Shown here piece after piece: positions 14,210 to 22,382 of a stretch of DNA of 22,506 nt. The notes below the pieces were generated by a model. It saw only the letters and a list, made by a program, of their open reading frames with translations. It had not been told where the DNA came from and searched no databases. Source of the DNA: an uncultured Bacilli bacterium (GTDB lineage: Bacteria; Bacillota_I; Bacilli_A; RF39; UBA660); contig CAKOZV010000019.1 of assembly GCA_934131695.1 (NCBI GenBank), forward strand, positions 1-22,506, in the 5' to 3' direction. The number at the start of each line of letters is the position of its first letter. Position 1 is the first letter of the stretch. The position numbers and the translations under genes are program-made.

Positions 14210-14668
14210 ATGAAAAGAAAATATTTATTTTTGGCAGTTACTATGTTAGTAGTATTTTTAGTAACAGGATGTTCATCTAGCGAAGAAAAAACTATGACTT
14301 GTACTAGAACTATGAATCAAAGTGGAATGAAAACCAATCTAAATTATAAGGTTACTTATAGTGGTGATTACGTAAATAGAGTTCAAAGTGAAGAATCTAT
14401 TGAAACTGATGATACTACTACCCTTAATACTTATAAGGAACAAATTGAAAACATTTACAAACCATATAAAGATATTGAGTATTATACTTATAATGTTACT
14501 GTTGATGGTAACAAATTAGTTTCTACTGTTGATATTAACTATGCTAAGATTGATACTGACAAACTATTAGAAATTGATTCAGCTAATAGTCAGTTAATAA
14601 ATGATGGTAAAGTAAAATTAAGTAGTGTCAAAAGTCTATATGAACAACTTGGTGCTACTTGTAAATAA
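14210..14668 (+). CDS. YehR-like (DUF1307-like) lipoprotein
   Basis: Lipoprotein of 152 residues. The signal ends in the lipobox VTGC, with the lipidated Cys at residue 21. The mature part follows the YehR/DUF1307 plan: a short beta-region, YKVTYSGDYVNRVQSEESIE, a helix with YKEQIENIYKPYKDIEYY, then a strand pair and a C-terminal helix ending in Cys-Lys. Two further cysteines (CTRT near residue 31 and the penultimate one) could form a disulfide outside the membrane. The function of the family is unknown. GGAGG precedes the ATG, and a terminator starts at the stop codon, so it is monocistronic. Family assignment is from memory of the pattern. Confidence 0.7.
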   Translation: MKRKYLFLAVTMLVVFLVTGCSSSEEKTMTCTRTMNQSGMKTNLNYKVTYSGDYVNRVQSEESIETDDTTTLNTYKEQIENIYKPYKDIEYYTYNVTVDGNKLVSTVDINYAKIDTDKLLEIDSANSQLINDGKVKLSSVKSLYEQLGATCK

Positions 14669-14690
14669 GCTTCAAAAAAGGAGCTTTTTT
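14667..14690 (+). terminator. terminator of the lipoprotein gene
   Basis: AAGCTTC (14667-14673), loop AAAAAA, GGAGCTT (14680-14686), then TTTTC. Confidence 0.8.
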
Positions 14691-14693
14691 CTT

Positions 14694-14722
14694 TTGATAT
14701 TTATATTAGTTTATGTTATAGT
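14694..14722 (+). promoter_or_regulatory. promoter of the acidic hypothetical gene
   Basis: TTGATA (14694-14699), 17 bases, TATAGT (14717-14722), directly after the preceding terminator. AAAGGAA (14734-14740) is the ribosome-binding site for ATG 14750. Confidence 0.7.
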
Positions 14723-14749
14723 AAGGCCAAAAGAAAGGAACTTATAAAT

Positions 14750-15358
14750 ATGGGAAATTTAAAATATGATGATAAAACGCCAATAAAAGAGGGAGATTAT
14801 TTTATAGCAATTATAAGTGATGATTATGACCGATATAACCCACTAGTCAAATTAGAGTTAGATACTGAAAGTAAAACTATTGAACTTAGTGAGATTGTAT
14901 TAGAAAAGAGTTATAACACAGAAATTTGCAATAATGGATTACTACCAATAATATTTAGATACATGGGAAATGATGAAGTATTTGAATTAATAACAGAAAG
15001 AAAAATACCTATAATGTATGATGAGGACGAGTTTAATGAATTTAATATTTTTGAAAATAGTAATGAGTATAAAAAAATAATTAATACTCTAGTTGCTTTT
15101 TATCCAAAACACATCGGTCTTCTAAAAGTAAGTGATAAGTTAAAATTTGAATATTATGCATTAGTTCAAGAACATGATATAGAACTAAAGCAAGAGCTTG
15201 ATAAACATTTTGAAAAAGCAAGAGACAATTTTGATAAAAGCTATCAGGAAATAATCGAAGAATGTATATATCCTTTAGCAGCAGTTGACAATATGATGTT
15301 TAACTTAGATAAAAAATTGGAAAATGAAGATAAAAACAAAGTTAAATTAAAAAAATAA
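14750..15358 (+). CDS. acidic hypothetical protein
   Basis: I do not recognise this 202-residue protein. It has no signal peptide or membrane segment and is strongly acidic until a lysine-rich tail (KNKVKLKK). The first 60 residues look beta-rich (YFIAIISDDYDRY, VKLELDTESKTIELSEIVL), and the region from about 135 to 200 looks like charged alpha-helices that may form a coiled coil (HDIELKQELDKHFEKARDNF). It has its own promoter and terminator, so it is expressed alone. A cytoplasmic protein is the only safe statement. Confidence 0.7.
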   Translation: MGNLKYDDKTPIKEGDYFIAIISDDYDRYNPLVKLELDTESKTIELSEIVLEKSYNTEICNNGLLPIIFRYMGNDEVFELITERKIPIMYDEDEFNEFNIFENSNEYKKIINTLVAFYPKHIGLLKVSDKLKFEYYALVQEHDIELKQELDKHFEKARDNFDKSYQEIIEECIYPLAAVDNMMFNLDKKLENEDKNKVKLKK

Positions 15359-15360
15359 TT

Positions 15361-15382
15361 AGCTCTAAAAAAGAGTTTTTTT
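15361..15382 (+). terminator. terminator of the acidic hypothetical gene
   Basis: AGCTCT (15361-15366), loop AAAAA, AGAGTT (15372-15377, one G-T pair), then a T-run to 15382. Confidence 0.75.
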
Positions 15383-15422
15383 CTATGTTAAAATATAGGT
15401 GCAACCAAAAATTTACAAAAAA

Positions 15423-15461
15423 CAACTAATAGTTGGTAGATAGCAACTAGAGTTCTATTAT
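15423..15461 (+). promoter_or_regulatory. promoter with two operator-like palindromes before the XRE gene
   Basis: TTGGTA (15433-15438), 17 bases, TATTAT (15456-15461). The -35 is overlapped by the perfect palindrome CAACTA-A-TAGTTG (15423-15435); a second, imperfect copy CAACTAGAGTT (15444-15454) lies in the spacer, 21 bp downstream. Such paired sites over the promoter suggest autorepression by the XRE-type protein encoded next. Confidence 0.6.
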
Positions 15462-15484
15462 AAAATTATCTCGAGGTGATAAAA

Positions 15485-16975
15485 ATGAGTTTCAATGAAA
15501 AACTCCAAATGTTAAGAAAGAAAAATAATCTTTCACAAGAAGAACTAGCTAATATGTTAGATGTTACAAGACAATCTGTCTCTAAATGGGAAAGTGGTAT
15601 TACTTATCCAGAAATGGACAAACTACTATCTCTTTGTAAAATATTTAAATGTAGTTTAGAAGAGTTAACTAATGATGATATTAAAGAGATAGGTCTTGCT
15701 AACAAAAAGAAATTAAACTTTGATAATTTTATTGATAACACTTTAGAATTAATTAATAAAACCTATCAAATGTTTAGAGCTATGTCCTTTAAAGATACTA
15801 TTAAATGTATACTTGTTATGGGATTAATCTTTATACTACTACTATTATTAAAAGTACCATTTATGCTTATTCAAAATAGTATTACTAATGTCGTTAGTAA
15901 TTTTAGTAATACTTTCGTTGTTAATACTATCAAAGGTTTATTTGATTTAATCCTTGAACTAATCTATTTAGTTATTTTTATCTTTTTATTTATCTATCTA
16001 TTTAAAATAATTTATCTAGATAAAACAGTTATTAAAAAGACTAGTAATATTAAAGAGGAAATACCTGATGAAAAAGTAGTAATATATAGTAACAACTCCA
16101 ATGTATTCTTTACTATTTTAGGAAAGATAATTATTTATTTTATTAAGTTTATGGTAATATGTTGTGCCTTACCCATCTTAATATTTTTCTTCTTCCTATG
16201 TACAGGACTTCTTATCAACTTTTTATTAATATTAAGAGGAATATTCTATAGTAGTATTACTCTAGGACTAATCTTTTCTATTTTATTATGTTTAGTAATA
16301 ATAGAAATGGTTTTAGATTTTATCTTTAATAGACAACTAGCTTTTAAAAGACTAGGTTTAAGTTTTATTATCTCTATCGCTGGACTTGGTCTATCCTTTG
16401 GACTACTTATGGTTGATATTTCTAATACTAGTTATGTTAATAAAGTACCTGATAATATTAAAGAAAGTACTATTGTTAAAGAAATTAATGCATCTAGTAA
16501 TCTATCCTATCTTAATCATTACAATACTAACTATATAGTAGATGAATCTCTTAGTGATACTTTTAAAGTGGAGGTTAAATATTATAGTGATTTTAGTAAG
16601 ATAGAATTTCAAGATAATGATTCCTTATTTATAAATTCTGTTAATAAGAACAATGTTAAAAAGTTAAAAGAAATAATACTTAAAGACATTAGTAAAAAAA
16701 CTCTTCATAATTATGATAAACTTTATTCTTATAGCATTACTATCTATGGTAGTAGTAAAAATATTGAAGAGTTAAAAAATAGAATGATAGAAGCTAGTAA
16801 TACGGAAAAGGAATACCAAAATACAATCGCATCTTATGAAGATACTATTACTGAATTAGAAAATAAAAATGATAATCTTGAAGAAGAAAATCAAGCTTTA
16901 AAAGATAAAATTGAAGAATATAAAGATAAGATTAGTGAATATAAAAACTCACTAAAAGATATAATTAAAGAGTAA
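15485..16975 (+). CDS. XRE-family HTH regulator fused to a multi-pass membrane domain and C-terminal coiled coil
   Basis: Protein of 496 residues. The first 60 form a clear XRE/Cro HTH (FNEKLQMLRKKNNLSQEELA, then VTRQSVSKWESG). Hydrophobic segments follow at about residues 100-125, 145-175, 205-270 (two or three) and 285-312. Then comes a soluble domain of about 110 residues with beta-rich motifs (SDTFKVEVKYYSDFSKIEF), and residues about 435-496 are a heptad-like coiled coil (ELENKNDNLEEENQALKDKI). A membrane-bound regulator that senses an envelope signal is the natural reading, but the ligand is unknown. The start is ATG 15485, after GAGGTGA; a GTG nine bases upstream overlaps that site. Its promoter carries two palindromes, fitting autoregulation. 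Confidence 0.8.
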   Translation: MSFNEKLQMLRKKNNLSQEELANMLDVTRQSVSKWESGITYPEMDKLLSLCKIFKCSLEELTNDDIKEIGLANKKKLNFDNFIDNTLELINKTYQMFRAMSFKDTIKCILVMGLIFILLLLLKVPFMLIQNSITNVVSNFSNTFVVNTIKGLFDLILELIYLVIFIFLFIYLFKIIYLDKTVIKKTSNIKEEIPDEKVVIYSNNSNVFFTILGKIIIYFIKFMVICCALPILIFFFFLCTGLLINFLLILRGIFYSSITLGLIFSILLCLVIIEMVLDFIFNRQLAFKRLGLSFIISIAGLGLSFGLLMVDISNTSYVNKVPDNIKESTIVKEINASSNLSYLNHYNTNYIVDESLSDTFKVEVKYYSDFSKIEFQDNDSLFINSVNKNNVKKLKEIILKDISKKTLHNYDKLYSYSITIYGSSKNIEELKNRMIEASNTEKEYQNTIASYEDTITELENKNDNLEEENQALKDKIEEYKDKISEYKNSLKDIIKE

Positions 16976-16994
16976 TCAATAACCGATTACTCTT
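16968..16994. terminator. bidirectional terminator between the XRE regulator and the ATPase
   Basis: AAGAGTAATC (16968-16977) pairs perfectly with GATTACTCTT (16985-16994), loop of 7. T-rich sequence follows on the + strand; the minus side is TTTAATTAT, weaker. Confidence 0.7.
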
Positions 16995-16999
16995 AATTT

Positions 17000-18268
17000 T
17001 TAATCTTTTAAACAACCTATTGGTACAACTAAAACATCATTTTCTGTTACATAAGCCATATCAGTTCCCGTAATTATCATTAATAAACTAGGTTTTACTT
17101 TAATATTATCACTTTCATCTATTAATTTTTTTAATTGTAATAAATGATTTTCCCCTTCACTAATTCTAGAACCACTAAGTTTAATTTCTACCAAAGCATA
17201 AGTGCCATCTTCAAAATGAATAATGTTATCACATTCTAAATCATATCTATCCCGATAATGACTAAGTGTTCCACCAATTTTACTAGCATAGATACTTAAA
17301 TCACGATTTACTAAGTTTTCAAATAATAGTCCAAATGTATTTATATCAAGCATAAGTTCTTTTTTAGAATACCCCAAGGCTGCTACTGCTAATGAAGGAT
17401 CAACAAAACTCTTTTTAGGGGCTGTCCTAATTGATGTTTTACTTCTAATATTTGGATTCCAAGCCTCTATCTCTTCTATTATATAAAGTCTTTTTAGTAC
17501 CTTTAAATAATTAATTATTGTAGTATCACTAACATCAGCATAATTAGCTTTTATATCTTTATACATAGCACTATCAGAATCTATTGTAGATACTTGTCTA
17601 GCATAAGATCTTAAAATTGTTCTTGCTAATTGTGGGTTCCTTTTTACCCCATCTACTTTTGATATGTCAGAATTGCATAAAACATCAAGATAATTTTTTG
17701 CTATTTGTAAAGCATTGTTTTCAGATAAATTTATAGCATTAGGCCAACCACCTCTACATAACACAAAGGCTATCTTTTCATAATCTAAATCAGTTTTAAT
17801 TCCATCTATATCTCTTTTTCCATTTTTTAAATCTAATAGTGATATTTTTCCATTAGAGTCTTTTGATTCAAATAAAGACATGGGTTTCATATTTACAATA
17901 GCAAACCTTCCTACTCCACTATGTAGTGTATCATCATCAACTGGCGTAGCTGATCCAGTTAAAATATATTGATTAGTTAATCCACTATTATCCACAGAAT
18001 ATCTTACTGCATTCCATAATTTCGGAGCAATTTGCCATTCATCTATTAGTCTTGGTTTTTCTCCTTCTAACAGTAAGGATGGTTTAGTATTAGCTAATTC
18101 TATATAATTGTCTTGTAAATCTGGATTTTGCATTTCAAGAATACTTTTAGCTATTTGTTTAGCACTAGTTGTTTTTCCACACCACTTTGGTCCTTTAATT
18201 TGAACAGCTCCTACTATTGATAGTTTTTCTTTAATTTCGTCATCTACTACACGATTCAAATATTCCAT
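17000..18268 (-). CDS. AAA_14/DUF4143 family ATPase
   Basis: Protein of 422 residues, typical of the family. Walker A is GPKWCGKTT (about residues 23-31), Walker B is PRLIDEWQ (about 73-80), and an arginine/sensor region TGSATP follows. The DUF4143 domain occupies about residues 200-370, starting after the winged-helix-like stretch KDIKANYADVSDTTIINYLK. Near the C-terminus, DLECDNIIHF...YALVEIKLSG has the spacing of a PD-(D/E)xK nuclease fold. These proteins are common and multi-copy in gut bacteria; their role is unknown, and some are linked to mobile DNA or toxin-like systems. It has an AGGAGGGG ribosome-binding site, is monocistronic, and three direct repeats lie upstream of its promoter. 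Confidence 0.88.
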   Translation of the reverse strand: MEYLNRVVDDEIKEKLSIVGAVQIKGPKWCGKTTSAKQIAKSILEMQNPDLQDNYIELANTKPSLLLEGEKPRLIDEWQIAPKLWNAVRYSVDNSGLTNQYILTGSATPVDDDTLHSGVGRFAIVNMKPMSLFESKDSNGKISLLDLKNGKRDIDGIKTDLDYEKIAFVLCRGGWPNAINLSENNALQIAKNYLDVLCNSDISKVDGVKRNPQLARTILRSYARQVSTIDSDSAMYKDIKANYADVSDTTIINYLKVLKRLYIIEEIEAWNPNIRSKTSIRTAPKKSFVDPSLAVAALGYSKKELMLDINTFGLLFENLVNRDLSIYASKIGGTLSHYRDRYDLECDNIIHFEDGTYALVEIKLSGSRISEGENHLLQLKKLIDESDNIKVKPSLLMIITGTDMAYVTENDVLVVPIGCLKD

Positions 18269-18287
18269 AGTATCCCCTCCTAGCTAG

Positions 18288-18318
18288 ATTATAACACAGT
18301 TTTTTTAGTAATTAGCAA
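18288..18318 (-). promoter_or_regulatory. promoter of the AAA_14 ATPase gene
   Basis: On the minus strand TATAAT (18293-18288) is 19 bases from TTGCTA (18318-18313). The spacing is longer than ideal. The start codon is about 20 bases downstream of the -10, so the leader is very short. Confidence 0.5.
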
Positions 18319-18327
18319 TTCTATTTT

Positions 18328-18385
18328 AATAATTTGAGGCATTTCGTTACAATAATTTGGGGTATTTTATTTTAATAATTTGGGA
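18328..18385. repeat. three 23-bp direct repeats (iteron-like) upstream of the ATPase gene
   Basis: AATAATTTGAGG (18328-18339), AATAATTTGGGG (18351-18362) and AATAATTTGGGA (18374-18385) recur with an exact 23-bp period, with partly conserved ATTT between them. They end 10 bp upstream of the -35 box of the ATPase gene. They could be a regulator binding array or an IS21-like terminal repeat cluster. Confidence 0.6.
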
Positions 18386-18417
18386 TAAATCACTTATCAA
18401 GCAATTTTTTGTACTAC

Positions 18418-18455
18418 AATACAAAAATTTTCTTTTTTTATATAGTTTTTGTATT
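18418..18455. repeat. perfect 10-bp inverted repeat downstream of the deacetylase gene
   Basis: AATACAAAAA (18418-18427) and TTTTTGTATT (18446-18455), loop of 18. It lies three bases past the deacetylase stop codon and may act as a weak terminator, although the T-run is inside the stem rather than after it. Confidence 0.4.
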
Positions 18456-18457
18456 AT

Positions 18458-19693
18458 TTATAACAATAAATTTTTAAAGTAATTAAGACTGGTATTCTTA
18501 TAAATAACATATCTTGGAATTAAATAAGGATTAGTATCTTTAGTAACCATCTTATTACCACCAATAAAAGCTAGTTTAAAACCTGCTTTCTTAACTTGTT
18601 CTATAGCATAATCATTATATTCATAAAAAGGATAGCAAAAAGCTTCTGTATTATTAAGTGTCTCCCTACTATTCTTTAAATCAGTTTGAACTAAATCTTC
18701 ACTTAAACATCTAATACCACCACCTTGTCCACCACTACAAACTCCATTAGTATGCATATCGTGCGTATGACTTGCTAATTCTAAATAGGTGGATGAAAAT
18801 GTTTCTTTAGGATACCAAGATGATACTAAAAACAAAGTAGCATTAACCTTATATTTTTCTAAGAAAGGAATAAACTTCTCTGCCCTTGCCCCATCATCAA
18901 TAGTAAGTAGTATAGATTTCCTAGGTAATCTAATCTCTCCATTTATAAACTGGCCTAACTCTTTAGTAGTTAAAGTAAATACTTTATTAAGAGAAAGATA
19001 AGCAAACTCTTCGTTAATTTGACTTTCAGGATGGCATATCATTTCATTACATTCTTCCCCTTCCAAATAAATAAAATGATAATTTAATACTGGTACTTTA
19101 TCTGCTATTTCCATATTATCTTCTGTCTCATTACTAGACTCTACTCTATCTTTTTTAATAAATACTAATCTATCAAATAATACCACTCCATAAGAATCAG
19201 ATAAATTCTCTAATACTTGTAATTTAATATTATCTTTTAAATTAAATAGTTCTTTATTATCACTATCATAGAAAGTACTATTCTTTTTTATAGTAATTTC
19301 TATTGGAAAGTAAATATAATTCAAATACCTAGCATCAATACTATCATTACTTTCTATAAAATCAGTATAATATAGATAATAATCACTATTTCTTATTTTA
19401 TAGTATCCATCTAAATTATCATTATTATCAAGGTAAAATATTACATCTTTTAATACTTTACCACTCTTATAGTATTTCTTACTTTCTAATTTATATAAAT
19501 TAGTCTCTTTATTAGTAACTACTTTTTCATGATAAGCATCTACAATCTTTCTCTTAAGAATATTTTCTTTTAAAGCCTTTTCTTTTTCTAATTTATTATG
19601 TTTTTCTATATCAAGTCTATTCTGATATAAATAACCAAGTAATAATAGACTCATTCCAAGTATTAATGCACTACCAATAATTATCTTTTTCAT
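18458..19693 (-). CDS. membrane-anchored polysaccharide deacetylase (NodB domain)
   Basis: Protein of 411 residues facing the cell exterior. An N-terminal signal-anchor (KKIIIGSALILGMSLLLLGY) is followed by a charged linker and a beta-rich region (about 55-185) that may be wall-binding. The NodB domain begins at VPVLNYHFIY (about 200): TIDDG (264-268) supplies the catalytic base and metal Asp, and SHTHDMH (about 308-314) the two metal His. FCYPFYEYND is the third motif, with Cys where Arg is often found. It probably removes acetyl groups from a wall or surface glycan. The start is ATG 19693, eight bases after AGGAG; the upstream ATG 19714 overlaps the -10 box, so it cannot be used. Substrate unknown. 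Confidence 0.85.
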   Translation of the reverse strand: MKKIIIGSALILGMSLLLLGYLYQNRLDIEKHNKLEKEKALKENILKRKIVDAYHEKVVTNKETNLYKLESKKYYKSGKVLKDVIFYLDNNDNLDGYYKIRNSDYYLYYTDFIESNDSIDARYLNYIYFPIEITIKKNSTFYDSDNKELFNLKDNIKLQVLENLSDSYGVVLFDRLVFIKKDRVESSNETEDNMEIADKVPVLNYHFIYLEGEECNEMICHPESQINEEFAYLSLNKVFTLTTKELGQFINGEIRLPRKSILLTIDDGARAEKFIPFLEKYKVNATLFLVSSWYPKETFSSTYLELASHTHDMHTNGVCSGGQGGGIRCLSEDLVQTDLKNSRETLNNTEAFCYPFYEYNDYAIEQVKKAGFKLAFIGGNKMVTKDTNPYLIPRYVIYKNTSLNYFKNLLL

Positions 19694-19712
19694 ATACATT
19701 TCTCCTATCTTC

Positions 19713-19741
19713 ATTATATAAAGAACTAGTTATAAAGACAA
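19713..19741 (-). promoter_or_regulatory. promoter of the deacetylase gene
   Basis: Minus strand TTGTCT (19741-19736), 17 bases, TATAAT (19718-19713). It overlaps the farther upstream ATG, supporting the shorter coding sequence. The divergent DedA gene starts 56 bases away, and I see no equally good promoter for it. Confidence 0.65.
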
Positions 19742-19796
19742 TAATTTTTAATAGACAATATTTTATTCTCATATAATTAAAAAAGAGGTGGGATAA

Positions 19797-20390
19797 GTGG
19801 AAGGATATGTTACTTTTCTAATGACTAACTTTGGTTATTTTGGTATGTTTCTTGGAATGGTATTAGAAGCTGTTATTATAATTATACCTAGTGAAGTAAT
19901 ACTAGCGACTGGAGGAATACTAGCAGGTAGAGGAATCTTTTCTTTCTGGATGGCCTTTCTAGTTGGACTACTAGGTAGTGTATTTTGTGCTATTATTATT
20001 TATCTAATTGGATATTTTGGTGGAAGAAGTTTTGTTAAAAAATATGGCAAATACTTTTTTATGAAGGAAGAAGATATAGAAAAGTGTGATATCTGGTTTG
20101 AAAAGTATGGACCACTTGCCGCCTTTTTAGCAAGAAATTTTCCAATCGTTAGAACACTTATCTCTCTACCTATGGGAATAAGTAAAGTTAATTTTCCAAG
20201 ATTTATTTTATTTACCACTCTAGGTTCTATTCCCTGGACCTTTGCCTTTATCTATGTAGGATATGCTCTAGGTAATAACTGGATAATATTAAATAATTTT
20301 GTAAAGAAATTAAAACTTCCCATTATTGTTCTCCTTATTCTTCTACTTATAAATTATCTTTGGAATAAACTAAAGAAAAAGAATACCTAA
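19797..20390 (+). CDS. DedA family membrane protein
   Basis: Integral membrane protein of 197 residues. The family hallmarks are present: the re-entrant stretch with Glu (VIIIIPSEVILATGGILAGR), GYFGGRSFVKKYGK after the second helix, and FLARNFPIVRTLISLPMGI (about residues 103-121), corresponding to the F-x-R-x-x-P-x-x-R signature. DedA proteins are lipid scramblases/flippases involved in recycling undecaprenyl phosphate and in envelope and peptide-antibiotic tolerance. The start is GTG with GAGG eight bases upstream; length is normal. It is divergent from the deacetylase and convergent with the BspA-like gene. Confidence 0.92.
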   Translation: MEGYVTFLMTNFGYFGMFLGMVLEAVIIIIPSEVILATGGILAGRGIFSFWMAFLVGLLGSVFCAIIIYLIGYFGGRSFVKKYGKYFFMKEEDIEKCDIWFEKYGPLAAFLARNFPIVRTLISLPMGISKVNFPRFILFTTLGSIPWTFAFIYVGYALGNNWIILNNFVKKLKLPIIVLLILLLINYLWNKLKKKNT

Positions 20391-20396
20391 GTATCC
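20371..20396 (-). terminator. terminator of the BspA-like gene
   Basis: On the minus strand GGATAC (20396-20391), loop TTAG, GTATTC (20386-20381, one G-T pair), then TTTTTCTTTA. It overlaps the end of the convergent DedA gene. Confidence 0.6.
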
Positions 20397-20405
20397 TTAT
20401 TTACT

Positions 20406-22202
20406 TTAAATAGTAGTTACATGGTCTGTTCCACAATCAGTAAACATCCTTGATACATCAGTAGATGAACCGATTACCCATTTATTGGAAACTGTTATTT
20501 TAGTTAAGTTTGAACATCCATTAAACATCACGCTCATATCAGTTACCTTTGATGTATCAAAGCTTGTTAAATCTAATTCTTTAATATTATTAACAGCACA
20601 AAACATATAACGCATGTTAGTTACCTTAGAGGTATCAAATCTACTTACATCTAAAGTTGTCAAACTAGAACATCCATTAAACATAGCACTCATACTTGTC
20701 ACATTTGACGTATTAAAACTACTTACATCAATGTTTGTTAAATGACTACAATAACAAAACATAGAACTCATGTTAGTCACTTTTGACGTATCAAAGTTAC
20801 TTAAATCTAAATTATTTATATTTTTACATATCTTAAACATATAACTCATATCAGTTACCTCTGAAGTATCAAAACTTGTTAAATTTAGATTTGTTAAACT
20901 AATACAAGTATCAAACATATCACTCATATCAGTCACCTTTGATGTATTAAAATTACTAAGATCCAATGTTTTTAATTTCCAACAATAAGCAAACATCCAG
21001 TGCATATCTGTTACATTTGACGTATCAAAACTACTTAAATCTATACTTTCAAAACTATTTAGTCCAGTAGATTCATACCCACCAAACATAGAACTCATAT
21101 CTGTTACCTTTGAAGTGTTAAAATTAGTTAAATCCAATGTTTTAACACTACTAATATTATAAAACATAGTATTCATATCAATTACATTGGAAGTGTCAAA
21201 ATTACTTACGTCTAAACTTGTTAAACTGCTACATCCTGAAAACATACCACTCATATCTGTTGTTTTTGAAGTATCAAGTGCTGACAAATTGATAGAAGTT
21301 ATAGCATCAAAGTTACTAAAGTAGTTTACCATACTTTCATTTGCAATGATTCCTTCTTTTCCGCCTATTGTTACTTTATAAGTTCCATTACCTGTTCCAT
21401 CGTCTTCAGCATAAGCCATTAATGAACCATCTCCTGCTTCTGATAAATCCCAACTCTCTATAGCAGTAGTTGGCACTTCATTATCAGCTTTTGTTACTAT
21501 TGATGTAGTTTTTGACTTATAATCTCTTGTATGAAAATCAGTTGATGGCCAACTAACATCAGTAGTATAAGCTTTCAACTTACTACCTTTTGGTTCTTCT
21601 TTAACTTTTCCATAGACATTTACTTTAACACTGAATGATAAATCTCCTCCATCTCCTTGCGGATTATATGACTCATCTACATACATTCTAAGACGATATT
21701 TGTTTGTTTCACTTGTACTCATTGTTCCTGTTGCTAGACTCATCATTCCAGATGGTCTTCCCGTCTTTGTATTTTTACTTGTCTTAGCTGTAAATACTTT
21801 AGGTGCCATTACTTGTGATTCATTATTACTATCATCTAATTTAGTTAGATAAAGTTTAATATACTTTCCATCTATCTTCTTAGATGCACTTGTTACATCT
21901 TCGGCTGCTATTTCCCAGTTGATATTAGTAGTACCAGTAATTGCTGATTTAACTGTAAAATCTAAATACTCTCCTTCTGTTAATCTTACTTTTCCAGTGG
22001 CATCAGTTGTTGGTAATGCTCCTGTCATATTGATAATATTATCTGACTCAGTATACTCCATCGTTATAGCACCTGTTGTAATAGTATTTAATTTACTACC
22101 AGGTCCTGTAAACTGAAATGCTGCATAACTGATTCCTACTATCATTAGAACTAATACTAAAACAAGTCCTATTGATAGAATTAATTGTTTCTTGTTGTTC
22201 AT
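20406..22202 (-). CDS. BspA-like surface protein with DUF285 leucine-rich repeats and TasA-like N-terminus
   Basis: Secreted protein of 598 residues. A hydrophobic signal segment (ILSIGLVLVLVLMIVGISYA, about 6-28) leads into a domain with NTITTGAITMEYTE, the pattern of camelysin/TasA-type exported proteins. From about residue 270 come the BspA lead-in (YKVTIGGKEGIIA) and some ten DUF285 repeats of 26 residues, with core LDLSxFDTSKVTDMSxMF. Such repeats are common in gut Bacteroidetes, Entamoeba and mycoplasmas and are linked to host-surface adhesion. No C-terminal anchor is visible, so it is either released or held by the N-terminal helix. The start is ATG 22202 (GAAGGAG upstream); GTG 22214 abuts that site. 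Near-identical 78-bp DNA repeats allow copy-number change. Its leader has a C/G homopolymer. Confidence 0.85.
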   Translation of the reverse strand: MNNKKQLILSIGLVLVLVLMIVGISYAAFQFTGPGSKLNTITTGAITMEYTESDNIINMTGALPTTDATGKVRLTEGEYLDFTVKSAITGTTNINWEIAAEDVTSASKKIDGKYIKLYLTKLDDSNNESQVMAPKVFTAKTSKNTKTGRPSGMMSLATGTMSTSETNKYRLRMYVDESYNPQGDGGDLSFSVKVNVYGKVKEEPKGSKLKAYTTDVSWPSTDFHTRDYKSKTTSIVTKADNEVPTTAIESWDLSEAGDGSLMAYAEDDGTGNGTYKVTIGGKEGIIANESMVNYFSNFDAITSINLSALDTSKTTDMSGMFSGCSSLTSLDVSNFDTSNVIDMNTMFYNISSVKTLDLTNFNTSKVTDMSSMFGGYESTGLNSFESIDLSSFDTSNVTDMHWMFAYCWKLKTLDLSNFNTSKVTDMSDMFDTCISLTNLNLTSFDTSEVTDMSYMFKICKNINNLDLSNFDTSKVTNMSSMFCYCSHLTNIDVSSFNTSNVTSMSAMFNGCSSLTTLDVSRFDTSKVTNMRYMFCAVNNIKELDLTSFDTSKVTDMSVMFNGCSNLTKITVSNKWVIGSSTDVSRMFTDCGTDHVTTI

Positions 22203-22276
22203 TTTTTTATTCACTCCTTCTATTTTTATTTACACCAAAAAACAAGATACATATTACTACCTTGTTATTAGTGCAT

Positions 22277-22373
22277 GATAAAAGAAAGTAGTTATATTAC
22301 TTAATGCCCCCCCCCCATGTTAACTAAGTGTAAATTTAATTTATTCACGAGTCAGGCACCTACTTTCCTTATC
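22277..22373 (-). promoter_or_regulatory. structured 5' leader of the BspA-like gene
   Basis: The predicted transcript starts at about 22376, at the base of a long-range stem: GATAA/GAAAGTAG (minus 22373-22369, 22367-22360) with CTACTTTC/TTATC (22291-22284, 22281-22277). Inside are a hairpin around GTG...CAC (minus 22352-22329) and a second with ACTTA/TAAGT arms whose loop contains the G10 run. The 22203-22506 stretch otherwise holds only the promoter and edge repeats. No known riboswitch class is recognised. Confidence 0.45.
22307..22316. repeat. C10 homopolymer tract (G10 in the BspA-like leader)
   Basis: Ten consecutive C on + in a very AT-rich context, between the promoter (22383-22411) and the start codon of the surface protein gene. 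Such tracts slip during replication. Confidence 0.85.
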
Positions 22374-22382
22374 TTCAACCAA

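Noticed and set aside
18789..19001. 70-codon + strand frame inside the deacetylase gene
   Set aside because: Overlaps the NodB motifs on the opposite strand and has no promoter or ribosome-binding site.
20000..20218. 72-codon minus-strand frame inside the DedA gene
   Set aside because: Antisense to conserved DedA motifs; no independent signals.
21919..22116. 65-codon + strand frame opposite the BspA-like N-terminus
   Set aside because: Shadow frame; composition reflects the complementary coding strand.
22277..22373. Assignment of the BspA-like leader to a known riboswitch (c-di-GMP, preQ1, THF)
   Set aside because: A closing stem is visible, but none of the conserved cores I know is present; kept only as a structured leader of unknown type.
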